Below, piece after piece: positions 1 to 5,700 of a DNA stretch of 7,596 nucleotides. Below the pieces are notes generated by a model that was not told where the DNA came from, searched no databases, and saw only the letters and a list, made by a program, of their open reading frames with translations. The stretch covers positions 1-7,596 of the forward strand of contig JAGWVO010000173.1 of NCBI GenBank assembly GCA_018970845.1, read 5' to 3'. The DNA comes from Planctomycetota bacterium (GTDB lineage: Bacteria; Planctomycetota; Planctomycetia; Gemmatales; Gemmataceae). Positions within the stretch are counted from its first letter, which is position 1. Each line of letters opens with the position of its first letter. Position numbers and translations under genes: made by a program.

Positions 1-157
1 TGAGGTTGTTGGTGCAACTCATGCGGTTGGCCGCCTCGCGCACCTTCTGCACCGCCGGCACCAGCAGGCCGATGAGCACGGCGATGATGGCGATGACGAC
101 CAAAAGTTCGATCAAGGTAAACGCCGCTCTTGAATAGAATGAATTTAATCGGCGCAT
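1..157 (-). CDS. DUF1559 pseudopilin-like protein, N-terminal part (cut by window edge)
   Basis: The first 52 codons of a second DUF1559-family protein; the rest lies left of the window. The translation begins [19 protein letters not shown] and continues into the typical hydrophobic helix ([18 protein letters not shown]) and then KVREAANR, as in the complete paralogue at 581-1606. By family knowledge this N-terminus resembles type IV prepilins (class III signal peptide) and the protein is probably exported or membrane-held; its biochemical role is not known. The ATG at 157 is the only in-frame start I see; the upstream GGGACC is a poor ribosome binding site. The residue before the usual cleavage point is Ala12, where the family normally has Gly. 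The gene has its own AT-rich upstream region and follows a terminator, so it is probably a separate transcription unit. Confidence 0.85.
   Translation of the reverse strand, partial: MRRLNSFYSRAAFTLIELLVVIAIIAVLIGLLVPAVQKVREAANRMSCTNNL
24..123 (-). repeat. Paralogous repeat: 5' end of DUF1559 genes (second copy at 1476-1575)
   Basis: The DNA coding for the hydrophobic helix and the KVREAANR segment is nearly identical in the two DUF1559 genes (24-123 and 1476-1575, same orientation, offset 1452 nt), with only scattered substitutions. Similarity seems to drop upstream and in the leaders. This fits the massive paralogy of the family and is a potential site for recombination or gene conversion between copies. 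Confidence 0.7.
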
Positions 158-211
158 CGAATAGGTCCCGTGTTGGAGGGCGCACCTTTTTGCGTGCCAT
201 TGATAATCAAG

Positions 212-240
212 TAGATACATGCCCAATATTGTGATTACAA
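212..240 (-). promoter_or_regulatory. Possible promoter of the left DUF1559 gene
   Basis: Reading the minus strand, TTGTAA (240-235, 4 of 6 to the -35 consensus) is followed after 17 nt by TATCTA (217-212, a weak -10). This would give a leader of about 48 nt before the ATG at 157. The stretch is clearly more AT-rich than its surroundings. Two short perfect inverted repeats lie on it: ATTGT-GATT-ACAAT at 228-241, over the -35, and TTGAT-A-ATCAA at 200-210, near the expected start point. They could be operator sites. The promoter call is by eye and weak. Confidence 0.3.
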
Positions 241-312
241 TTCAGCAAGAATGATGCTGCCACGAATTCACAGCATCCTACCCGATTCTTCTCGTTTTCT
301 TCACATTCGGTG

Positions 313-359
313 TCAAATCAAGGTCTGCTCCGGTGCGGTCAGGCCACCCGGACAGACCT
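313..359 (-). terminator. Terminator-like hairpin after the small lipoprotein gene
   Basis: Reading the minus strand 14 nt after the stop codon of the 56-aa lipoprotein gene, AGGTCTGTCCGG (359-348) pairs with CCGGAGCAGACCT (333-321). This gives a 12-bp stem with one bulged base and a 14-nt loop. The stem is followed by TTGATTT (321-315), a short and interrupted T-tract. Position and stem strength fit an intrinsic terminator closing the DUF1559-lipoprotein unit; the poor T-tract lowers certainty. Confidence 0.6.
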
Positions 360-372
360 GCTTCTTAATCAC

Positions 373-543
373 TTATCTATTTTGTGTCTGTTTCTGCATG
401 GCGCGTTCCTCGTCGGCGGCCTTGTTCTGGGATTGCTCCTGCTGCTTGCGCAGGGCATCGGAGTCCTTGGGCACCTCGATCTTCGAATCGCCGCAGGCGG
501 TGAGGGCGAAGGCAACGGTCAACAGCGAAAGATGACGAATCAT
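373..543 (-). CDS. Small putative lipoprotein (56 aa)
   Basis: A 56-residue protein starting MIRHLSLLTVAFALTACGDS. Residues 1-16 form a short lipoprotein signal peptide and L14-T15-A16-C17 is a clear lipobox, so Cys17 should be lipidated after cleavage. The mature part is only about 40 residues, very polar and rich in Gln, Lys, Glu and Asp (KQQEQSQNKAADEERAMQKQ), probably helical or disordered. I recognise no domain. The start at 543 is chosen because AAGGAG lies 6 nt upstream and the signal peptide begins there; an in-frame ATG at 591 would add 16 non-signal residues and overlap the preceding gene. It begins 37 nt after the DUF1559 stop, so the two are probably co-transcribed. Small lipoproteins downstream of DUF1559 genes are common in planctomycetes; a joint function is inference. 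Confidence 0.75.
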   Translation of the reverse strand: MIRHLSLLTVAFALTACGDSKIEVPKDSDALRKQQEQSQNKAADEERAMQKQTQNR

Positions 544-580
544 GTAACACTCCTTGGCGCCTGGCTTGTGATGGAAAAAC

Positions 581-1606
581 CTACTCGACATTCACCGTTT
601 CCCCGCCGTTGCGGGAGCAGGTGGCAATCCACGCCGCCTGGGACAGCCCGTACTTGAAGCCACGGACCGAACCATCGCTCATCACCGCGTTAACACCTCC
701 GGGGTGGGCGCTGCCGAACTGCTGGTTCCAGATGGTGATGTTGGCGCCGGCGGCATCGACATGGGCTGGGGCCTCGCTGTCAGGGCGCGGGGTGCGGTCG
801 ATGGTGCGGTTGGGTGTTGATGGCGGAGCCTTCTGACCGTTGTTGTATTTATAGGTGAAGGTGCCTCCCGCTTGGCGCACCATACACTCGTCCCAACCGG
901 CGTTGCACCACACCTCGTTGTCGCCGCCATCGGCGCCGTTGCCGTAGTTCGTCGGATGCAGCCACTTTTCGGAAATGAGGACGGTATTGGAGGTGCCGTC
1001 GAGGAAGTCGGTCACCCTGAGGGTTCCGGCTGTGGTGTTTTGCACGGCGCCGTCCACGGCTCCGGAACCCGCGCTCCGGTCGGTGGCGCTGGGCGTGCCG
1101 TTGGCGAAGTTTGTCCCGGTGTTGCCGTTGTAGTCGCACCGCGCGTTGCCGCCGATCAGGGTGGGAGCGCGGCGGCTGGGGCAGTAATAGATCTTGGTGG
1201 GTGTCGCATAAAGAGTCGCGCGGCTGACAACCCTGTGGAGTTGCTCCTGCTCGATGTAGGGCAGGATGTGGTAGCGCCAGTTGTATCCCGAGCGATCTTC
1301 CATTTGCCCGGCGGTGTTCTTCGCCGTTACTTGCTGATCATCAAAGTTGCAGCAGGTCTGCCAGGCTTGGCCGGAGGGCCGGCCATCCTGGCCGCCGGGG
1401 GGGAAGTTCCCGTAGGCGCCGTGGTAGTTGTGGTAGGCCAGGCCGATCTGCTTGAGATTGTTCTGGCACTGAGACCGGTTGGCCGCCTCGCGCACCTTTT
1501 GAACCGCCGGCACCAAGAGGCCGATGAGCACGGCGATGATGGCGATGACGACGAGCAATTCGATAAGGGTGAACCCTGTCCGCTTTCCGTTGACTTGACG
1601 CGACAT
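581..1606 (-). CDS. DUF1559 family protein with prepilin-type N-terminus and H-x9-DG motif (341 aa)
   Basis: A complete member of the DUF1559 family. Residues 1-11 ([11 protein letters not shown]) are a short basic leader ending in Gly11. They are followed by [18 protein letters not shown], the class III signal and hydrophobic helix typical of type IV pilin-like proteins, with Glu in the usual +5 place. Cleavage by a prepilin peptidase after Gly11 is expected. The segment [21 protein letters not shown] is characteristic of the family. Near the C-terminus H301 and D311-G312 form the H-x9-DG motif, then GFKYGL. Length (341 aa) is ordinary for the family. The start at 1606 is set by the signal motif and a GAGG ribosome site 8 nt upstream; the frame stays open upstream to 1765 but that part has no signal character. 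It is followed by the 56-aa lipoprotein gene. Its function is unknown; surface or pilus-like assembly is only inferred from the N-terminus. Confidence 0.93.
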   Translation of the reverse strand: MSRQVNGKRTGFTLIELLVVIAIIAVLIGLLVPAVQKVREAANRSQCQNNLKQIGLAYHNYHGAYGNFPPGGQDGRPSGQAWQTCCNFDDQQVTAKNTAGQMEDRSGYNWRYHILPYIEQEQLHRVVSRATLYATPTKIYYCPSRRAPTLIGGNARCDYNGNTGTNFANGTPSATDRSAGSGAVDGAVQNTTAGTLRVTDFLDGTSNTVLISEKWLHPTNYGNGADGGDNEVWCNAGWDECMVRQAGGTFTYKYNNGQKAPPSTPNRTIDRTPRPDSEAPAHVDAAGANITIWNQQFGSAHPGGVNAVMSDGSVRGFKYGLSQAAWIATCSRNGGETVNVE

Positions 1607-1641
1607 GAATGAGTCCTCGAAGTGGCGGCAAACCGGTGAAG

Positions 1642-1660
1642 CGCCACGATCGCCGTGGCG
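1642..1660. promoter_or_regulatory. Perfect 7-bp hairpin in the DUF1559 upstream region
   Basis: CGCCACG-ATCGC-CGTGGCG is a perfect 7-bp inverted repeat with a 5-nt loop, ending 36 nt before the ATG of the DUF1559 gene. It could be an operator or a leader hairpin in the mRNA. A longer-range inverted pair brackets it: AACCGGTGAA at 1631-1640 and TTCACCGGTT at 1748-1757. No T-tract follows on either strand, so it does not look like a terminator. No function can be assigned. Confidence 0.35.
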
Positions 1661-1819
1661 TACATACAAATGTCTACCCCCGCCGACGATCGGCACCAAT
1701 AAGTGATTGTCAAATCGGATGGCTTTTAGCGAATTCTTCTTGGCGGGTTCACCGGTTCTTAACAAACCAGACGGGGAAGACCGTTCAATCGTCCAAACCG
1801 TTCGCGGGCAAGGACGGTC

Positions 1820-2266
1820 TCAGTCCGGCTGTTTTCCAGCTGAATGATCATCCCTTCGTTGGCCTGTCCCCGTGGGCATGGCTTCCGGAAGTTCCAGGCG
1901 GACCTTCACCCCGCCCGGAGCCACCTCGATTGTTTCCAGCTCAACCTCCAACCCCGCCTTGGAACCGTCGGATTGCGGATGGTAGACGGGCTTGTAACGC
2001 CCCACCGGAGCGCCCCGTTCAATAAGGGTGCGGCCCGTGGCGCTTGTCCTGTCGGTGACGGCCTCGAATGTTCCGTCTCGAACCGAGGCGTTGACCGTGA
2101 GGGCGCGACCGGACGGGTCGACCGGCAGAAAAATGATGCCGCCATCCCTTACGGGCTTTCCTCCCCGTGCCACGCTTCCCGAAAGGGGGTGCAATTCCAG
2201 CTTTTCGAACTCGCCACAGCCGGCCGTGGCGGCCAGAATCAACAGGGTTGTTGCGAGTCGTGTCAT
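1820..2266 (-). CDS. Putative lipoprotein, carboxypeptidase-regulatory-like (148 aa)
   Basis: The protein begins MTRLATTLLILAATAGCGEF: a lipoprotein signal peptide with Cys17 preceded by T-A-G. The -3 residue is Thr, so the lipobox is acceptable rather than ideal. Residues 26-50 (HPLSGSVARGGKPVRDGGIIFLP) match the start of the small beta-sandwich lipoproteins of planctomycetes, usually annotated as carboxypeptidase regulatory-like: a G-x-V turn, GKPV, then a strand ending in F-x-P. A second part (VGRYKPVY, about 88-95) and a conserved-looking ETIEVAPGG-VKVRLELP (111-127) follow; the last 20 residues are polar. The ATG at 2266 begins the signal peptide, but no good ribosome binding site precedes it. 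The gene lies upstream of the DUF1559 gene on the same strand, 213 nt away, and diverges from the deacetylase gene. It is probably anchored outside the cytoplasmic membrane; its ligand is unknown. Confidence 0.8.
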   Translation of the reverse strand: MTRLATTLLILAATAGCGEFEKLELHPLSGSVARGGKPVRDGGIIFLPVDPSGRALTVNASVRDGTFEAVTDRTSATGRTLIERGAPVGRYKPVYHPQSDGSKAGLEVELETIEVAPGGVKVRLELPEAMPTGTGQRRDDHSAGKQPD

Positions 2267-2319
2267 GTCCGGCGCGCCCGGGTGATAGGCCGCAGCTTAA
2301 CCGGGCCATGTGTGTCCGC

Positions 2320-2332
2320 CATGAATTTCATG
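2320..2332. promoter_or_regulatory. 13-bp palindrome in the divergent intergenic region
   Basis: CATGAA-T-TTCATG is a perfect 6-bp inverted repeat around one base. It lies 16 nt before the deacetylase ATG, in the 82-bp gap between that gene and the oppositely oriented lipoprotein gene. The place fits an operator acting on the plus-strand promoter. It also contains a 4-codon reading frame (2321-2335, ATG to TGA), which is probably incidental. Not tied to any known regulator. Confidence 0.3.
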
Positions 2333-2348
2333 TGAAGGTTCGCTTTGG

Positions 2349-3245
2349 ATGGAGATATTTTTCAGCGATCATTACGAATTGCCCCTGCCCGCGGGGCATT
2401 TCTTCCCCATGGCCAAGTACCGGCTGCTGCGGCAAAGGCTGGCCGTGGAACTCAAGGAGATGCGCTGGACCGACCCTCCTCGGGTCGCCCGGGAAAACCT
2501 CCTGTTGGCGCACGATTCCGGATACGCCGACCGGGTGCTTTCGGGAGGCATGTCCGAGGCGGAAATCCGCCGGTTGGGATTCCCGTGGTCGGAAGCCCTG
2601 GTGGAGCGTTCGCTTCGCTCCAGCGGCGCCACCGTGGAAGCGTGCCGCGGCGCGCTCCAAGGCGGCATCGGTGTCAACCTCGCGGGCGGCACGCACCACG
2701 CCTTCCGTGATGCCGCGGAGGGCTATTGCCTGTTCAACGACTCGGCGATCGCCGCGTTGGCCATGCTCAAGCAGGGACTGGTTCGCCGGGTGCTCATCAT
2801 CGACACCGATGTCCACCAGGGCAACGGCACCGCCAGCATCCTCCGGGATGAATCCCGGGTGTTCACTTTCTCAATCCATGGCGCCAGGAACTTCCCGCTC
2901 CGCAAGGAAACCAGCGACCTCGACATCGCGCTTCCCGACGGCGCGGACGACCGGGCCTACCTGCTGGAACTGGAGCGCGGACTTGACGAGGCCTTCGGGC
3001 GGTCGGCGCCCGACCTGGTGATCCATGTCTCAGGCGCCGACCCCTACCATGACGACCGGATCGGGAAGCTGGCGCTCACGAAGGAAGGCCTGGTCCGTCG
3101 CGATGAAATGGTCTACAACTTTTGTCGCATTCACTCGTGCCCCGTGGCCGTCAGCATGGCGGGAGGTTACTCGCGCGATGTCAACGACACGGCCGAGATC
3201 CACGCCGCCACGGTGCTGGCGGCCCGCCGCGTGCTGGCGCCTTGA
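2349..3245 (+). CDS. Histone deacetylase superfamily protein, class IV-like (298 aa)
   Basis: A zinc-dependent deacetylase of the arginase/deacetylase fold, expected to remove acetyl groups from lysine side chains or small acetylated amines in the cytoplasm. The hallmark motifs are present in order. GGTHHA has the paired His116-His117 of the charge relay. GYCLFND lies at 125-131. DTDVHQGNG has zinc ligands Asp154 and His156. SGADPYHDDRIG has the third zinc ligand, Asp231. AGGYS has the catalytic Tyr274. HQGNG, rather than HHGNG, is typical of class IV (HDAC11-like) enzymes and their bacterial relatives. At 298 aa it is a bare catalytic domain without extensions. The ATG at 2349 follows GAAGG by about 10 nt, a rather distant ribosome site. 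The gene stands alone on its strand, and its TGA is 2 bp from the stop of the convergent uridylyltransferase gene. The family is clear; the substrate is not. Confidence 0.93.
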   Translation: MEIFFSDHYELPLPAGHFFPMAKYRLLRQRLAVELKEMRWTDPPRVARENLLLAHDSGYADRVLSGGMSEAEIRRLGFPWSEALVERSLRSSGATVEACRGALQGGIGVNLAGGTHHAFRDAAEGYCLFNDSAIAALAMLKQGLVRRVLIIDTDVHQGNGTASILRDESRVFTFSIHGARNFPLRKETSDLDIALPDGADDRAYLLELERGLDEAFGRSAPDLVIHVSGADPYHDDRIGKLALTKEGLVRRDEMVYNFCRIHSCPVAVSMAGGYSRDVNDTAEIHAATVLAARRVLAP

Positions 3246-3247
3246 GC

Positions 3248-4198
3248 CTATCTTCCCAGCAGCCTTGCCGAGGCCGAGGGAGGCACCGGATTCACGAACA
3301 GGCCGCCTCCCCATTCGAGTCCCGCGATGCCCGTCAACCGGGGAAGCACCTTGAGAAGGTGATGGTGGCCCGCCGACATGGCGCGCTCGGGGCCGGCGAG
3401 CACCAGGTTGAAGGCGCAGCCGGGGGAAACGGCCTCGAGTCCCCCGAGCACCTGGCACAGGCACGCGGCCATCGCGTCGAGGATTTCGGACGCGGGCGGC
3501 CCATGTTCGCGGGGAATGATCCATGTCTCATGCGCGAAGCGGGGCGCCGGCGGACAGATCGCCACCGCCTTTCCCATGTCGATCACCACTCGCCTTCGCG
3601 TGGAGATGGCCCTTGCCAGGAGGTCACACAGCAGGCACCTGCCGGTGCGGCGCGCATGCGCCGCCCGCCGCCTCTCCTCGCGGGCCAGTTCCGGCGGCAC
3701 GAAGTTCAGGCCAATGGCCTGGGCGTGCTCATGCGAAAGGCTGGCGCCCGCCTGGGCCCCCGAGTTCTTGAAGATGATCGCCCGGCGGATGCCCGGTTGC
3801 CCCAGCAGGTGCCCAAGCCTGTCGTGGTAAACCGAAAGCACGCCCGCCAGTCGTTCCCGGTCGAGTTCATGCAGGCGTTCATGATGGATGGGTGTCTCGA
3901 TGATGACTTCATGGATTCCCGCCGCGGTGCCGGGCATTCCGTAGCCCGAGGCGGAAACGGCCGGATAACGGTTGGGCACCACGCGGACTTGCCACCCCGG
4001 GGTGTCGGCGCCGGGCGAGTCGGGGCGCACCGCGAGAGACTCCGGCGGCGTCTCATGCTCGCGCCCCGGGCAGAACGGGCACTCCACGGCGTCGGGCAGC
4101 GGCGACTGCGCGCTGAAGGCCCCCGGCCTGCCCGCGCGGTCGGGCGCGATGATCACCAGGGCGCCCGTGAGCGGGTCGCGCGCCAAGCGGGACCGCAT
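3248..4198 (-). CDS. galT: Galactose-1-phosphate uridylyltransferase-like protein (GalT family, HIT superfamily, 316 aa)
   Basis: A nucleotidyltransferase expected to exchange UDP, or possibly another nucleotide, between a sugar-1-phosphate and a nucleotide sugar through a covalent His-nucleotide intermediate. CPFCPG (Cys40, Cys43), His105 in ETPIHH and His156 correspond to the structural zinc site of E. coli GalT. H156-E-H158-A-Q160 is the HxHxQ active site, with His158 as the probable nucleophile. FKNSGAQAGASLSHEHAQ precedes it as usual. The C-terminal part has HHH (278-280), LLKVLPRLTGIAGLEWGGG and FVNPVPP, typical of the family's second half. ADP-sugar phosphorylases of the same family look similar, so sugar and nucleotide are uncertain. 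The start at 4198 is preferred because GGAGG lies 5 nt upstream and the ATG overlaps the permease stop (TGATG). An in-frame ATG at 4210 would add four residues but has no well-spaced ribosome site. Confidence 0.88.
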   Translation of the reverse strand: MRSRLARDPLTGALVIIAPDRAGRPGAFSAQSPLPDAVECPFCPGREHETPPESLAVRPDSPGADTPGWQVRVVPNRYPAVSASGYGMPGTAAGIHEVIIETPIHHERLHELDRERLAGVLSVYHDRLGHLLGQPGIRRAIIFKNSGAQAGASLSHEHAQAIGLNFVPPELAREERRRAAHARRTGRCLLCDLLARAISTRRRVVIDMGKAVAICPPAPRFAHETWIIPREHGPPASEILDAMAACLCQVLGGLEAVSPGCAFNLVLAGPERAMSAGHHHLLKVLPRLTGIAGLEWGGGLFVNPVPPSASARLLGR

Positions 4199-5700
4199 CA
4201 GCGCCTCCATTCCCTGGCCAGCAGCCGCCATGCCACGACAAGACACCCCAGTCCGGAAGCCGAAAGCACCGCGCATGACGCCGCCACCCGCATCAGGTCG
4301 GGGGAACCCGCCGGATCGGGATCCAGCAACTCCAGGTAGGCGTTGAGGGCCCATCCGTGCGGGGTGAGGTAGGCCAGCCACCTCGTGCTTTCCGGGAAAA
4401 GCTCGCGCGGGAGAACGCATCCCCCCAGCACGGCGCCCACCAGGGCCGGCAAGGCTCCCAGGAGCGCCACCTGCAGTTCGCCCCGGGCCACCGCCGCCAC
4501 CAGAACCGCCATCCCCGCGGCCGCCACCGAAACGCCGGCCATGAGGGGGGACAGCACCAAAAGCCGCTCCGCCGCCGTCCATGCCGCCGGCCCGAACCGC
4601 ATGCCGAAGACCGCCCAGCCCGCGGCGAACAGGACCGAGTTCTGGATGAGGCTCACCGCGAGCACGGGGAGGAACTTGCCGACGGCCAGTCCGCCGGGGC
4701 CCAGCGGTGAAAGCCTCAGCCTCATGAGCGTGCCGCTTGACCTTTCGGCGACAAGGATCGACCCCGCCAACAGCACGATGAGAAAGGCGAACAGCACGCT
4801 TTGGGCCGGCACAAGGATCTGGTACCGCGCGGCGCCCCGGTTGAGCCATCCCTTGCCCGCGGTGTCGGCGTATTCCACTTCCTTGGCGGCGCCCGACGCC
4901 TTGCTGCGCGTGAGGGCCGCCCAGGTCTTGCCAAGGAGGTCGTACCTGGCGAATTGTTCCGAGATCGCCGCCTGCACGCCCTGGCCCGCCCGGGCGCGGT
5001 AGTCGCGTTCAAGCCGGGCATCGCCGCCCGATCCCAACCTCAACAACTCGCTCAAGTTGACCTTTCCTCCGGGAAACAGGGGCCTGAAGGCCGGCGGCAC
5101 CGGAAGCACGACCTTTTTGGCGAGGATCTCGATGAAGTCGGGGTCGCTGAGCCTTTCGAACGCCTTGCCGATCATGTAAGGCAGCACGACCCTCAGGAGG
5201 CTGACCTGCCCGACCTGCTCCACCAGGCTGGCCGTGGCGATTTGCCGGGCGTCGCGAAGCACCTCCACTCCCACGCGGTCGAGGTGGATCCCTTCCCGGA
5301 AAAACGGATTGATTCCCTCGGGAAGGAAACTGCACGCGTTGACCCGGCTGGAAAATTCGGGGCCCAGAATGATCACCGCGGCGCGCTCATGCGAGGCGAC
5401 CAGCCTTTGCGCCGTCTCGATGTCGGGCAGCAACTCGACGCGGATGCCCGGGGTCTCCAAAAGGTCTTCCCTCACCAGGCGGGCGAACGAGGAGCCAAGG
5501 ATTCCGGTTCCCCGGTCGAGGTCGACAAGGCTCACGCGAACCCGGTCATCGGCCTTCGTGCCGAAACCTTCGCCAAGCAGGACTCCCAGCACGGCGATGA
5601 AGAAACCCGGCAGCGCCAGCAGCAGCAGGACCGACCTCCGGTCGCGCGCCAGCAGCAGCAGGTCCTTGCGGGCCACGGCGAGCATGGGCCATTCAGCCAT
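4198..5700 (-). CDS. ABC-2 type transporter permease (500 aa)
   Basis: The membrane subunit of an ABC exporter, working with the ATPase encoded just upstream. The layout is that of ABC-2 permeases with a large extracytoplasmic domain. There is a short cytoplasmic N-terminus with RKDLLLLARDRR, TM1 at about 24-46, a soluble domain of about 250 residues (47-295), then five more hydrophobic segments at about 296-318, 340-365, 380-404, 408-430 and 470-493. The segment AERSSGTLMRLRLSPL (318-333) after TM2 and LTPHGWALNAY (445-455) before the last helix are family hallmarks. The ATG at 5700 lies inside the end of the ATPase gene (8-nt overlap) with GGGAG 7 nt upstream, indicating coupled translation. 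Its TGA overlaps the ATG of the uridylyltransferase gene. The substrate cannot be read from the sequence; drugs, lipids or polysaccharide precursors are all known for this family. Confidence 0.9.
   Translation of the reverse strand: MAEWPMLAVARKDLLLLARDRRSVLLLLALPGFFIAVLGVLLGEGFGTKADDRVRVSLVDLDRGTGILGSSFARLVREDLLETPGIRVELLPDIETAQRLVASHERAAVIILGPEFSSRVNACSFLPEGINPFFREGIHLDRVGVEVLRDARQIATASLVEQVGQVSLLRVVLPYMIGKAFERLSDPDFIEILAKKVVLPVPPAFRPLFPGGKVNLSELLRLGSGGDARLERDYRARAGQGVQAAISEQFARYDLLGKTWAALTRSKASGAAKEVEYADTAGKGWLNRGAARYQILVPAQSVLFAFLIVLLAGSILVAERSSGTLMRLRLSPLGPGGLAVGKFLPVLAVSLIQNSVLFAAGWAVFGMRFGPAAWTAAERLLVLSPLMAGVSVAAAGMAVLVAAVARGELQVALLGALPALVGAVLGGCVLPRELFPESTRWLAYLTPHGWALNAYLELLDPDPAGSPDLMRVAASCAVLSASGLGCLVVAWRLLAREWRR

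Noticed and set aside
872..1612. Long plus-strand open frame (246 codons) opposite the DUF1559 gene
   Set aside because: It is the antisense shadow of a gene with unmistakable family motifs; no domain or ribosome site supports it.
1685..1713. Promoter with a perfect TTGACA (1713-1708, minus strand) before the DUF1559 gene
   Set aside because: At 16-18 nt spacing there is no acceptable -10 element (ATCGTC at 17 nt), so the match alone is not enough to call a promoter.
1765..1819. Terminator after the 148-aa lipoprotein gene
   Set aside because: GACCGT and ACGGTC can pair across a long gap, but the stem is short, the loop is large and no T-tract follows.
3122..4339. Long plus-strand open frame (405 codons) opposite the uridylyltransferase gene
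   Set aside because: It overlaps the real deacetylase end and lies antisense to a motif-complete enzyme. The composition is rich in Arg, Gly and His, as expected of GC-rich shadows.
4199..4849. Upstream 217-codon extension of the uridylyltransferase frame
   Set aside because: It lies in another frame inside the permease gene, whose membrane segments and motifs are clear. The extension is a Gly/Arg-rich artefact of high GC, and GalT homology starts at 4198.
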